Notes: generated by a model not told the origin, from the sequence alone. A stretch of 16,445 nt of DNA from an uncultured Paracoccaceae bacterium (GCA_937907485.1 CALESR010000127.1:1-16445); one strand, 5' to 3'; positions 7,315-14,449 are shown, numbered from the stretch's first letter. Program-made: numbers and translations.

Positions 7315-7785
7315 TCAGCGGAATTCGACCGAGATGACCTCATAGCCGCGGTCGCCGCCGGGGGTGCGCACCTCGACGCTGTCGCCCGCTTCCTTGCCGA
7401 TCAGCGCCCGCGCCAGCGGCGAACGCACGTTCAGCAAGCCGTTCTCGATGTCGGCCTCGGTCTCGCCGACGATCTGATAGGTCTTTTCTTCGTCGGTGTC
7501 CTCGTCCACCAGCGTCACCGTGGCACCGAACTTGATCGAGCCGCTCAGGCGCGTCGGATCGATCACCTCGGCCCGGCCCAGAACCCCTTCGAGCTCCTTG
7601 ATCCGGCCCTCGATGAAGCTCTGCTTTTCGCGCGCTGCATGATACTCGGCGTTTTCCGACAGGTCGCCATGTTCCCGCGCCTCGGCGATCGCCTTGATGA
7701 CAGCCGGACGGTCGACACTTTTCAACTGGCGCAATTCGGCGTCAAGCGCGTCGAAACCGCGGCGGGTCATGGGGATCTTTTCCAT
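7315..7785 (-). CDS. greA: transcription elongation factor GreA
   Basis: A 156-residue, full-length GreA. The factor enters the RNA polymerase secondary channel and stimulates cleavage of backtracked RNA. The N-terminal coiled coil spans about residues 12-75 and carries the tip motif with EHGDLSENAEYHAAREKQ (38-55), where Asp41 and Glu44 are the acidic residues that act on the active-site metal. The C-terminal FKBP-like domain (about 82-156) includes SPLARALIGKEAGDSVEVRTP. The start is the ATG at 7783-7785, giving the family N-terminus MEKIPMT, with GAGTGAGG 4 bases upstream. It is the first gene of a run leading to the unknown membrane protein and azlCD. A hairpin followed by seven T lies only 19 bases before the ATG and may attenuate expression. 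Confidence 0.97.
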   Translation of the reverse strand: MEKIPMTRRGFDALDAELRQLKSVDRPAVIKAIAEAREHGDLSENAEYHAAREKQSFIEGRIKELEGVLGRAEVIDPTRLSGSIKFGATVTLVDEDTDEEKTYQIVGETEADIENGLLNVRSPLARALIGKEAGDSVEVRTPGGDRGYEVISVEFR

Positions 7786-7804
7786 CGGGCCTCACTCGGA
7801 AATG

Positions 7805-7830
7805 AAAAAAACCCGCGGCCGTGGCCGGGG
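7805..7830 (-). terminator. intrinsic-terminator-like hairpin in the greA leader (possible attenuator)
   Basis: Read on the minus strand, CCCCGGC-CACG-GCCGCGGG is followed directly by TTTTTTT (7811-7805). The stem is 7 G-C pairs with one bulged C and a 4-base loop. No gene on this strand ends here, since ETF-QO upstream is divergent, so the element must lie in the 5' leader of greA or end a short untranslated RNA. The last T is 19 bases before the greA ATG. E. coli greA has a leader terminator that yields short GraL RNAs; the parallel here is inference. Confidence 0.65.
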
Positions 7831-7955
7831 CAATTCAGGGTCTTGCGCCCAACTGACAGCATGGCAACGCAAATTGCAAGCCCCGCGCGCCCGGCCCGGC
7901 AAAGGCCCGCCCGTTCGCTGCCCGCGGCAAAGCGTGCTCTGACGTGCCGTCGCAA

Positions 7956-7984
7956 TTGACCAGCGGGGGGGCAGGGTTTATCCA
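7956..7984 (+). promoter_or_regulatory. candidate promoter for ETF-QO
   Basis: TTGACC at 7956-7961, a 17-base G-rich spacer and TATCCA at 7979-7984 give a plausible housekeeping promoter with transcription starting near 7991, about 46 bases before the ATG at 8037. It also argues against the longer reading frame that stays open to 7944. No clear promoter for the divergent greA was found in the rest of this 251-base gap. Confidence 0.45.
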
Positions 7985-8036
7985 CCGCGACAGAAAATTG
8001 CGCCACAGGGCGGCCAGACCGCAGCGAGGAGCCAGC

Positions 8037-9692
8037 ATGCCACAGACCGGATCGGCGATTGAACGCGAATCGATGGACTATGACGTCGTCATCGTCGGCG
8101 CGGGGCCGGCGGGCCTGTCGGCGGCGATCCGGCTGAAACAACTCGACGCCGACCTCAGCGTGGTGGTGATCGAAAAGGGGTCCGAGGTCGGCGCGCATAT
8201 CCTGTCCGGTGCGGTGCTGGACCCGTCCGGCCTGACGCGGCTGATGCCCGACTGGAAAGAGCGCGGCGCGCCCCTCAACGTGCCGGTGACGCAGGACAAT
8301 TTCTACATGCTGGGCGAGGCGGGGCAGATCCGCGTGCCCAACTGGCCGATGCCGCCGCTGATGAACAACCACGGCAACTATATCGTCAGCATGGGCAATG
8401 TCTGCCGCTGGATGGCCGAGCAGGCCGAGGCGCTGGGCGTCGAAATCTTCCCCGGCATGGCGGCGAGCGAGCTGGTTTTCGACGGCGACCGCGTCAAGGG
8501 CGTGGTGGCGGGCGAGTTCGGCAAGGACTCGGACGGCTCGATGGGCGCGAACTATGAGCCGGGCATGGAATTGCACGGCAAGTATGTCTTCATCGCCGAG
8601 GGTGTGCGCGGCTCCTTGGCCAAGCAGTTGATCGAACGCTTCGATCTCTCCAAGGGCCATTGCGCGCAGAAATTCGGTCTGGGGATGAAGGAAATCTGGC
8701 AGATCGACCCGGAAAAGCACCGGCTGGGCACCGTCACCCACACGATGGGCTGGCCGCTGGGCGGCAACGCGGGCGGCGGCAGCTTCCTCTATCACTTTGA
8801 GAACAATCAGATTCTCATCGGGTTTGTCGTCCACCTGAACTATCAGAACCCGCATCTTTACCCCTATATGGAGTTCCAGCGCTTCAAACATCACCCGATG
8901 GTGGCCGAACTGCTCAAGGGCGGCAAACGGGTGGCTTACGGCGCGCGGGCGATTTCCGAGGGCGGCTGGCAGTCGGTGCCAAAACTCACCTTCCCCGGCG
9001 GCGTGCTGCTGGGCTGCTCGGCGGGTCTCGTCAACGTGCCGCGCATCAAGGGCAACCACAACGCCATGCATTCGGGCATCGAGGCCGCCGAGGCCGCCTT
9101 TGCCGCGCTGCAATCCGGGCGCGAGGGCGACGAACTGACCGCCTATGAGGACACGCTGCGCGGTGGCGTCATCGGCAAGGACCTGAAAAAAGTCCGCAAC
9201 GTCAAACCGTTGTGGTCAAAGCTGGGCCTTCTTCCCTCGCTGGTGCTGGGCGGCTTCGACATGTGGACCAACACGCTGGGCTTCAGCCTGTTCGGCACGC
9301 TGCGGCATGGCAAATCCGATGCCAAGGCCACCGGCGAGGCGGCGAACTTCAAGCCGATCGACTATCCGCGCCCCGATGGCGTGCTGTCCTTTGACCGGCT
9401 GACCAACGTCAGCTTCAGCTTCACCAACCACGAGGAATCGCAGCCCGCCCACCTGCGGCTGACCGATGCCGCCGTGCCGATCGCCGTCAACCTGCCGAAA
9501 TTCGCCGAACCGGCGCAGCGCTATTGCCCGGCGGGGGTCTATGAGGTGGTGGAAAAGAACGGCAAGTCCGAGTTCGTCATCAACTTCCAGAACTGCGTGC
9601 ATTGCAAGACCTGCGACATCAAGGACCCGTCGCAGAACATCACCTGGACCACGCCTCAGGGGGGCGACGGGCCGAACTATCCCAACATGTAA
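8037..9692 (+). CDS. electron transfer flavoprotein-ubiquinone oxidoreductase (ETF-QO)
   Basis: A 551-residue membrane-associated iron-sulfur flavoprotein that takes electrons from reduced ETF and reduces ubiquinone, linking fatty- and amino-acid oxidation to respiration. The FAD-binding VVIVGAGPAGLSAA lies at 17-30. The C-terminal ferredoxin-like domain supplies the [4Fe-4S] ligands Cys497 (YCPAG) and Cys520, Cys523 and Cys526 (NCVHCKTCD). WPLGGNAGGGSFLYH in the middle is typical of the family. Length and end (GGDGPNYPNM) match the usual roughly 550 residues. The ATG at 8037 is preferred: GAGGAG at 8026-8031 precedes it, and the candidate promoter at 7956-7984 lies inside any longer version. 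It is the natural partner of the acyl-CoA dehydrogenase at 1092-2801, though the ETF subunits themselves are elsewhere. Confidence 0.97.
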   Translation: MPQTGSAIERESMDYDVVIVGAGPAGLSAAIRLKQLDADLSVVVIEKGSEVGAHILSGAVLDPSGLTRLMPDWKERGAPLNVPVTQDNFYMLGEAGQIRVPNWPMPPLMNNHGNYIVSMGNVCRWMAEQAEALGVEIFPGMAASELVFDGDRVKGVVAGEFGKDSDGSMGANYEPGMELHGKYVFIAEGVRGSLAKQLIERFDLSKGHCAQKFGLGMKEIWQIDPEKHRLGTVTHTMGWPLGGNAGGGSFLYHFENNQILIGFVVHLNYQNPHLYPYMEFQRFKHHPMVAELLKGGKRVAYGARAISEGGWQSVPKLTFPGGVLLGCSAGLVNVPRIKGNHNAMHSGIEAAEAAFAALQSGREGDELTAYEDTLRGGVIGKDLKKVRNVKPLWSKLGLLPSLVLGGFDMWTNTLGFSLFGTLRHGKSDAKATGEAANFKPIDYPRPDGVLSFDRLTNVSFSFTNHEESQPAHLRLTDAAVPIAVNLPKFAEPAQRYCPAGVYEVVEKNGKSEFVINFQNCVHCKTCDIKDPSQNITWTTPQGGDGPNYPNM

Positions 9693-9712
9693 GCCGCTCG
9701 CGCGGGCGTGAA

Positions 9713-9735
9713 GGCACCGGGCCCGGCCCGGTGCC
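9713..9735 (+). other. strong GC hairpin between ETF-QO and the TPR gene
   Basis: GGCACCGGGC (9713-9722) and GCCCGGTGCC (9726-9735) form a perfect 10-bp stem with a 3-base loop, 21 bases after the ETF-QO stop. No T tract follows on either side. It could be a U-less terminator, a 3'-end stabiliser of the ETF-QO message, or a processing point between two cistrons. Confidence 0.6.
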
Positions 9736-9799
9736 GCTGGCGGTTGCCCTTGGGGTGCAGGATCGCTACATCTGGGGCCAGACCCCCGGGAGGAACCCC

Positions 9800-11506
9800 T
9801 TGTCCAGATTGCGCCGCCTGACCCTGCCGACGATCCTGTGTGCGGCATTCTGGGCCGCGGGTGCCCCGGCCAGCCTTGCGCAGCAGGGCGCCGCCGGTGC
9901 GCTGCTCGCCGCGCGCGAGGCAGCGGCGCATTCGGATTTTGCCGCCTCGCTGCCCTATCTTGAACGCCTGCACCAGATCGACCCGCAGAACCCCGCGACG
10001 CTCGAAGCGCTGGTGCTCGGCGCGATGTCGGTGGGGGATACCGCCACCGCCAGCCGCCACGCCGCTGCGTTGACTGCCCTCGACCCCAACAACCCCGCCG
10101 CTGTGCTGGTGCTGATCGCGCAGGGCTTTGTCGCGCAGGACCACGCCGCCGTTCTCGACCTCGCCGCCACCACCGCGCCGGTGCATCCGCTGGTCACCGG
10201 GCTGGCCCGCGCCTGGGCGCATCTGGGCGACGGGCGCATGTCCGACGCACAATCGGCGCTGGACGATGTCGCGCGCATCGACGGGATGCGGGCCTTTGCC
10301 GTCTATTGCCGCGCCTTGGCGCTGGCGCTGGTCGGGGATGTCGAAGGGGCTGTCGCCCTGATCGAGGACCCCGCCGACAACGTCGCGGCGGCGCTGAACC
10401 GGCGTGGCTATGTCGCCTATGCGCTGCTGCTGGGCCAGACCGAACGGTTTGACGACGCGCTGGCCCTGATCGACGAGGTGTTCGCCGGCTCGCTCGACCC
10501 GGCGCTGGACCGGATGCGCGCGGCCTATCAGGCCCGTCAGGCGCTGCCCTTCGATCTGATCGACTCGCCCGCCAAGGGCATGGCCGAGGTCTTTGCCGTC
10601 ATGGCCAGCGCCATGCAATCGGCCGACAATCTGGGCGAGGCGCTGATCTATGCGCAGGCGGCGGTCTGGGTGAACCCCGGCCTCAGCGATGCGCAACTGA
10701 TGATCGGCCGCATCTTCGAGGCGATGGGCCACCCTGAGGCCGCCGCCGCTGCCTATGCGGCGATCCCGGTCGATGACGTCTTTGGCATGGCGGCGCGCAT
10801 GGGGCGGGCGCAGGTGCTCGAAACCCTCGGTCAGCGCGAAGAGGCCATCGCCGTGCTCTCGGCGCTGGCCACCACCAGCCCGCACTCCTTTGCCGCGCAA
10901 TCGGTGCTGGGGGATTTCCTGCGCCGCGACGGCCAGTTCGCCGCCGCCGACACCGCCTATACCCGCGCGCTCGACCTGCTGGACAGCACCGGCCGCCCCG
11001 CCGAATGGCAAACGCTCTTTGCCCGCGCCATCGCCCGCTCGCGTCTGGGCGACTGGCCCGCCGCCGAGGCCGATTTCCGCGCCGCGCTGGCGATCGAGCC
11101 GAACCAGTCCTCGGTGTTGAATTACCTCGGGTATTCGCTGGTCGAACGCGGCGAGAACCTTGACGAGGCGCTGTCGATGATCGAGCGCGCGGTCGCGGGC
11201 GATCCGACCTCGGGCTATATTCTCGACAGCCTCGCTTGGGCGCTGTTCCGCACCGGCCGCCATATCGAGGCGCTGCCGCATATGGAGCGCGCCGTCGAAC
11301 TGGCGCCCACCGATGCGATCCTGAACGACCATCTGGGCGATGTCTATTGGGCCGTCGGGCGCCAGCGCGAGGCGCGGTTCCAGTGGCGCCGCGCGCTGTC
11401 CTTTGCCCCCGCCGACGACCTCGACGAGGCCCGTATCCGCCGCAAGCTCGAAGTCGGGCTGGACGTGGTGCGCGCCGAGGCCGGTGAGCCACCGCTGACC
11501 CCGTGA
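9800..11506 (+). CDS. exported tetratricopeptide-repeat protein
   Basis: A 568-residue protein starting at TTG (9800-9802). This start is chosen because a near-perfect GGGAGGA (9788-9794) sits 5 bases before it and the product then opens with a clean signal peptide, SRLRRLTLPTILCAAFWAAGAPASLAQQ, with likely cleavage after Ala-Ser-Leu-Ala near residue 28. The rest is mostly helical TPR repeats, clearest at about 30-110 (FAASLPYLERLHQIDPQNPATLEALV, then DPNNPAAVLVL) and at about 390-560 (GDWPAAEADFRAALAIEPNQ; a repeat ending VELAPTDAILNDHLGDVYW). It is probably a periplasmic or envelope protein scaffold; the partner is unknown. The stop overlaps the ispE start by one base (TGATG), so the two are translationally coupled even though their functions seem unrelated. 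Confidence 0.88.
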   Translation: MSRLRRLTLPTILCAAFWAAGAPASLAQQGAAGALLAAREAAAHSDFAASLPYLERLHQIDPQNPATLEALVLGAMSVGDTATASRHAAALTALDPNNPAAVLVLIAQGFVAQDHAAVLDLAATTAPVHPLVTGLARAWAHLGDGRMSDAQSALDDVARIDGMRAFAVYCRALALALVGDVEGAVALIEDPADNVAAALNRRGYVAYALLLGQTERFDDALALIDEVFAGSLDPALDRMRAAYQARQALPFDLIDSPAKGMAEVFAVMASAMQSADNLGEALIYAQAAVWVNPGLSDAQLMIGRIFEAMGHPEAAAAAYAAIPVDDVFGMAARMGRAQVLETLGQREEAIAVLSALATTSPHSFAAQSVLGDFLRRDGQFAAADTAYTRALDLLDSTGRPAEWQTLFARAIARSRLGDWPAAEADFRAALAIEPNQSSVLNYLGYSLVERGENLDEALSMIERAVAGDPTSGYILDSLAWALFRTGRHIEALPHMERAVELAPTDAILNDHLGDVYWAVGRQREARFQWRRALSFAPADDLDEARIRRKLEVGLDVVRAEAGEPPLTP

Positions 11507-12345
11507 TGGCCTCGCGGCTGGCCCCGGCCAAGATCAACCTGACGCTGCATGTCACCGGCCAGCGCGCTGACGGCTATCATCGTCTCGATTCGCTGGTGGT
11601 CTTTGCCGAGGCCGGCGACACGGTGACACTGGCGCCGGGGCAGGGCCTGTCACTGGCCTTGGGCGGCCCTTATGGCGCGGCGCTGGCGGGCGAAGGCGAC
11701 AATCTGGTCCTGCGCGCGGCGCGCGCCGCCGGGGCGTTGGACGCCGCCTTTGCGCTGGACAAACACCTGCCGCTGGCCTCGGGCATGGGTGGAGGTTCCT
11801 CCGATGCCGCTGCCGCGCTGCATCTGCTGGCGCAGCATCAAGGGCTGGCGATCCCGCCCGTTCCGGCGTTGATGCAGCTGGGGGCCGACCTGCCGGTCTG
11901 CGTCGCGGCGCCCGCGCCCAGCCGGATGCGCGGTCTGGGCGAGGACGTGCTGCCGGTGCCGGGTCTGCCCGCGCTCTGGCTGCTGCTGGTCAATCCGGGG
12001 CAGGGTCTGGCAACGCCCTTGGTGTTCAAGGCGCTGGAAAACCGCAACAATCCGCCAATGCCCGCAACCCTGCCGCGCTGGCGCGACGCTGCCGAGCTTT
12101 GCGACTGGCTGGCCGGTCAGCGCAACGATCTGGAACCCCCGGCGCGACACCTGATGCCGCAGATCGGCGCGCTGCTCGACCAAATCGCGGCGCAGACAGG
12201 CTGCCTGCTGGCCCGGATGACCGGCTCGGGCGCCACCTGCTTTGGCGTGTTCCGCGACCGTCCGAGCCTCGATGCCGCCGCCGCCGCGCTGGCGCATCCC
12301 GGCCGCTTTGTCGCCGCGACGCGCAGCTCCGCCTCGCTCAGTTGA
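11506..12345 (+). CDS. ispE: 4-diphosphocytidyl-2-C-methyl-D-erythritol kinase
   Basis: A 279-residue GHMP kinase that phosphorylates CDP-ME on the 2-hydroxyl in the MEP route to IPP and DMAPP. The N-terminal APAKINLTLHVTG has the active-site Lys9, the ATP loop PLASGMGGGSSDAAAAL is at 89-105, and Asp128 in GADLPVCV is the catalytic base. MTGSGATCFGVF near the end is the third GHMP motif. The ATG at 11506 shares its A with the TGA of the TPR gene; a GTG three bases earlier is a minor alternative. The stop overlaps the end of the convergent polyprenyl synthase gene by 8 bases. The pairing makes biochemical sense, since the C5 products of this pathway are the substrate of that synthase, but the two genes are on opposite strands. 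Confidence 0.95.
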   Translation: MASRLAPAKINLTLHVTGQRADGYHRLDSLVVFAEAGDTVTLAPGQGLSLALGGPYGAALAGEGDNLVLRAARAAGALDAAFALDKHLPLASGMGGGSSDAAAALHLLAQHQGLAIPPVPALMQLGADLPVCVAAPAPSRMRGLGEDVLPVPGLPALWLLLVNPGQGLATPLVFKALENRNNPPMPATLPRWRDAAELCDWLAGQRNDLEPPARHLMPQIGALLDQIAAQTGCLLARMTGSGATCFGVFRDRPSLDAAAAALAHPGRFVAATRSSASLS

Positions 12346-13333
12346 CCCGCGCGACGACGAAATCTGCCAGATCCGCCAGCATCGCCTTGATCGGCTGATC
12401 GGGCAGCGGCGCCAGCGCCGCCCGCGCCCGTGCCGCCCAGTCCAGCGCCGATTGCCGCGTCGAGTCCAGCGCGCCATGCCGCGCCAGCAACGCCATCGCC
12501 TGCTCCAGATCGCCCGCGTCCTGCTGGCCCCGGCCCAGCGTGCGCTCCCAGAACCCGCGATCCGCCGCACCGCCCGCCGCAATCGCCCGGATCACCGGCA
12601 GCGTCAGCTTGCGCTCACGGAAGTCGTCGCCCAGATTCTTGCCGATCCCGTCGCCCGCGCCGCCATAGTCGAGGAAGTCATCGACGATCTGAAAGCAGAT
12701 CCCCAGCGCGTCGCCATAGTCGAACAGCGCCTGCACCTGCGCCTCGGGCGCCTCGGCGATCACCGGACCGACCTGCGTCGCCGCCGAAAACAGCGCAGCG
12801 GTCTTGCCGCGGATCACCTTCATATAGGTGTCCTCGGTGGTGGTGATGTCCTGCGCCGCCGTCAGTTGCAGCACTTCGCCCTCGGCAATCACCGCCGCCG
12901 CATTCGACAGGATGGTCAGCGCCCGCAGATTGCCGGGCTCGACCATCAACTGAAACGCCCGCGCGAACAGGTAATCCCCCACCAGTACCGAGGATTTGTT
13001 GTCCCACAGCAGGTTGGCCGTCGGCCTCCCGCGCCGCTTGGCACTTTCATCGACCACATCGTCATGCAGCAAAGTCGCCGTGTGGATGAATTCGACCGTC
13101 GCCGCCAGCTTGACATGCGCGTCGCCCGCATAGCCGCTCAGCCGCGCGGCGGCGAGCGTCAGCAACGGGCGGATGCGCTTGCCGCCCGCCTCGATCAGAT
13201 GCGCCGTCACCTCGGGGATGCGCGGCGCGTGCTCGGACGCCATGCGCTGCCGGATCAGTGTGTTCACCTGCATCATGTCGTCCGCGAGCGTCTGCGACAG
13301 CGCTTCCAGCGGGCTGTGTGGGGTGACGGGCAT
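12338..13333 (-). CDS. long-chain trans-polyprenyl diphosphate synthase (probable decaprenyl synthase)
   Basis: A 331-residue class I polyprenyl synthase that condenses IPP units onto an allylic diphosphate, probably to make the ubiquinone side chain. The first Asp-rich motif is DDVVD at 91-95 and the second is DDFLD at 218-222. EAGGKRIRPLL at 48-58 binds IPP, and KTAALFSAA at 177-185 is also family-typical. The residues just before the first motif (HTATLLH) are small (Ala, Thr) rather than aromatic, which favours a long product such as C45-C50. Rhodobacteraceae use Q10, so decaprenyl (DdsA/IspB type) is the likely product, although chain length is inferred. The ATG at 13331-13333 gives the N-terminus MPVTPHSPLEAL. 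It is divergent from the DUF2007 gene, with only 53 bases between the starts. Confidence 0.93.
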   Translation of the reverse strand: MPVTPHSPLEALSQTLADDMMQVNTLIRQRMASEHAPRIPEVTAHLIEAGGKRIRPLLTLAAARLSGYAGDAHVKLAATVEFIHTATLLHDDVVDESAKRRGRPTANLLWDNKSSVLVGDYLFARAFQLMVEPGNLRALTILSNAAAVIAEGEVLQLTAAQDITTTEDTYMKVIRGKTAALFSAATQVGPVIAEAPEAQVQALFDYGDALGICFQIVDDFLDYGGAGDGIGKNLGDDFRERKLTLPVIRAIAAGGAADRGFWERTLGRGQQDAGDLEQAMALLARHGALDSTRQSALDWAARARAALAPLPDQPIKAMLADLADFVVARVN

Positions 13334-13351
13334 GGGTCTCGGGCCTCTGTT

Positions 13352-13380
13352 TTGACAAGCCCGCAGGCTTGTCGTTTACT
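13352..13380 (+). promoter_or_regulatory. near-consensus promoter giving a probably leaderless DUF2007 mRNA
   Basis: TTGACA (13352-13357, perfect -35), a 17-base spacer and TTTACT (13375-13380, 4 of 6 to TATAAT). The transcription start expected about 7 bases after the -10 box falls on the A of the ATG at 13387. No Shine-Dalgarno is present before that ATG (the bases are GCTGCC), which agrees with a leaderless message. Confidence 0.7.
13354..13373. repeat. perfect 8-bp inverted repeat inside the DUF2007 promoter
   Basis: GACAAGCC (13354-13361) and GGCTTGTC (13366-13373) are exact reverse complements separated by CGCA. The repeat starts in the -35 box and fills most of the spacer, where a bound regulator would block RNA polymerase. 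It also sits in the upstream region of the divergent polyprenyl synthase gene, so it could act on both. A hairpin role in the synthase leader RNA is the alternative. Confidence 0.6.
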
Positions 13381-13386
13381 GCTGCC

Positions 13387-13590
13387 ATGAAAGTACTGCT
13401 GCGCACGAGTGATCCGACACTCATCCCCTTTGCAACGACCCTGCTGGCGGGCGAAGGTATAGAGGCCTTTGCGGTTGACGTCCATATGAGCGCGCTGGCC
13501 ATCGTGCCGCAGCGGCTGATGGTGCGCGAGGGCGACCTTTTTCTGGCGCGGGCCGTGCTGCGCGATCTGGGTGTGCCGTTCGATGAGTGA
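13387..13590 (+). CDS. DUF2007 domain protein (putative signal-transducing protein)
   Basis: A 67-residue protein beginning MKVLLRTSDPTLIPFATTLL and continuing with AGEGIEAFAVDVHMSALAI and PQRLMVREGDLFLARAVLRDLGV. Its length, the MK-LLRT-D opening and the late RLMV segment match the small DUF2007 family, a ferredoxin-like fold often called 'putative signal transducing protein' with no established biochemical role. The ATG at 13387 is supported by the family N-terminus, although it has no ribosome site and lies where transcription should begin. A reading frame open from 13369 would include the promoter and is rejected. Its last 8 bases overlap the methyltransferase start (ATGAGTGA), so the two are translated together and the small protein may serve that enzyme. 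Confidence 0.88.
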   Translation: MKVLLRTSDPTLIPFATTLLAGEGIEAFAVDVHMSALAIVPQRLMVREGDLFLARAVLRDLGVPFDE

Positions 13591-14332
13591 CGCTGCGCTG
13601 ACGCGCGATGTGTTTCTGGGCGGGCGGCTGGCAATCTGGCAGCCGCAGCACGGCTACCGCGCCGCGACCGACCCGGTGCTGCTGGCCGCCGCCGTGCCTG
13701 CGCGCGCCGGGCAGACGGTGCTGGAACTGGGCTGTGGCGCCGGGGTGGCGCTGCTGGCCCTGGGTCGCCGGGTGCCCGGGCTGGCGCTGACCGGGGTCGA
13801 ACGACAGGCGGATTACGCCGACCTCGCCCGGCGCAACGCGCTGGAAAACCACCTAGAGGCGCGCATCGTCACCGCCGACCTGCTGGCGCTGCCCCCCGAT
13901 CTGCGCACCGGCTTTGACCATGTGCTGACCAACCCGCCCTATTACCGCCCCGGCTCGCCGCCCGCGGCGGATGCCGGGCGCGACGCCGCCCTGCGCGAGG
14001 AAACCCCGCTGGCCGCCTGGCTCGACGCCGCGCTGCGCCGCGTGCGCTCGGGCGGGGTGCTGACGCTGATCCATCTGGCCGACCGGCTGGCCGAGATTCT
14101 CGCCGCGCTCGATGGCCGCGCCGGGGCGATTGCCCTGCGCCCGCTGGCGCCGCGTCAGGGCCGCGCGGCGGGGCGCATTCTGGTGCAGGCGCGCAAGGGG
14201 GCGCGCGGCCCGCTGCGGCTGCTGGCGCCGCTGGTGATGCATTCCGGCGCCCGCCATCTGGCCGATGCCGACGATTTCACCCCTGAGGCACAGGCCCTGC
14301 TGCGCGACGCACAAGCACTGGTTTGGGACTGA
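13583..14332 (+). CDS. NPPY-type N6-adenine methyltransferase, TrmN6/YfiC-like
   Basis: A 249-residue SAM-dependent class I methyltransferase of the COG4123 type. The SAM loop VLELGCGAGVALLAL is at 46-60 and the catalytic NPPY at 117-120 is followed by YRPGS. The opening DVFLGGRLAIWQPQHGYRAATDPVLLAA resembles the E. coli YfiC/TrmN6 group, which methylates N6 of A37 in tRNA1(Val). The target in this organism is inferred; some alphaproteobacterial members may act on other RNA or on protein. The ATG at 13583 overlaps the DUF2007 gene. After the stop there is no clear terminator in the 117 bases before the DUF465 gene. Confidence 0.87.
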   Translation: MSDAALTRDVFLGGRLAIWQPQHGYRAATDPVLLAAAVPARAGQTVLELGCGAGVALLALGRRVPGLALTGVERQADYADLARRNALENHLEARIVTADLLALPPDLRTGFDHVLTNPPYYRPGSPPAADAGRDAALREETPLAAWLDAALRRVRSGGVLTLIHLADRLAEILAALDGRAGAIALRPLAPRQGRAAGRILVQARKGARGPLRLLAPLVMHSGARHLADADDFTPEAQALLRDAQALVWD

Positions 14333-14449
14333 CCCTTTGCCATCGGCGGATCGCTACAAGTTGCGACAACTCGCCCTTCGGTTTTGTGTGACAAACGGAT
14401 GAAACTGTGCTCGACTGAGGTCACGGATACCCGTCACAGGAGGTTACAC
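14333..14449 (+). promoter_or_regulatory. leader/upstream region of the DUF465 gene
   Basis: No gene is seen. A weak promoter candidate is GTGACA (14388-14393), 17 bases, TCGACT (14411-14416). Two small inverted repeats are present: GTTG-CGA-CAAC at 14360-14370 and TTTGT-GTG-ACAAA at 14383-14395, the second overlapping the -35 candidate. AGGAGG at 14438-14443, 6 bases before the ATG, is an ideal Shine-Dalgarno and fixes the DUF465 start. Confidence 0.3.

Noticed and set aside
7944..8036. N-terminal extension of ETF-QO from 7944
   Set aside because: It is Arg-rich, absent from the family, contains the candidate promoter, and the ATG at 8037 has a good ribosome site.
7767..9113. 448-codon open frame on the minus strand opposite ETF-QO
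   Set aside because: It runs antisense to a clearly recognisable FAD/[4Fe-4S] protein and into the start of greA; composition is typical of a shadow frame.
9677..11332. 551-codon open frame on the minus strand opposite the TPR gene
   Set aside because: The translation is rich in Gly/Arg/Gln/His with no domain; the plus-strand frame has a signal peptide, TPR repeats and a strong ribosome site.
12242..13390. 382-codon open frame on the plus strand opposite the polyprenyl synthase
   Set aside because: Arg-rich translation with no motif; the minus strand carries both DDxxD motifs in the right places.
14359..14395. TTTGT-GTG-ACAAA and GTTG-CGA-CAAC repeats as Fnr- or Crp-type sites
   Set aside because: Neither fits TTGAT-N4-ATCAA or TGTGA-N6-TCACA; arms of 4-5 bases are expected by chance.
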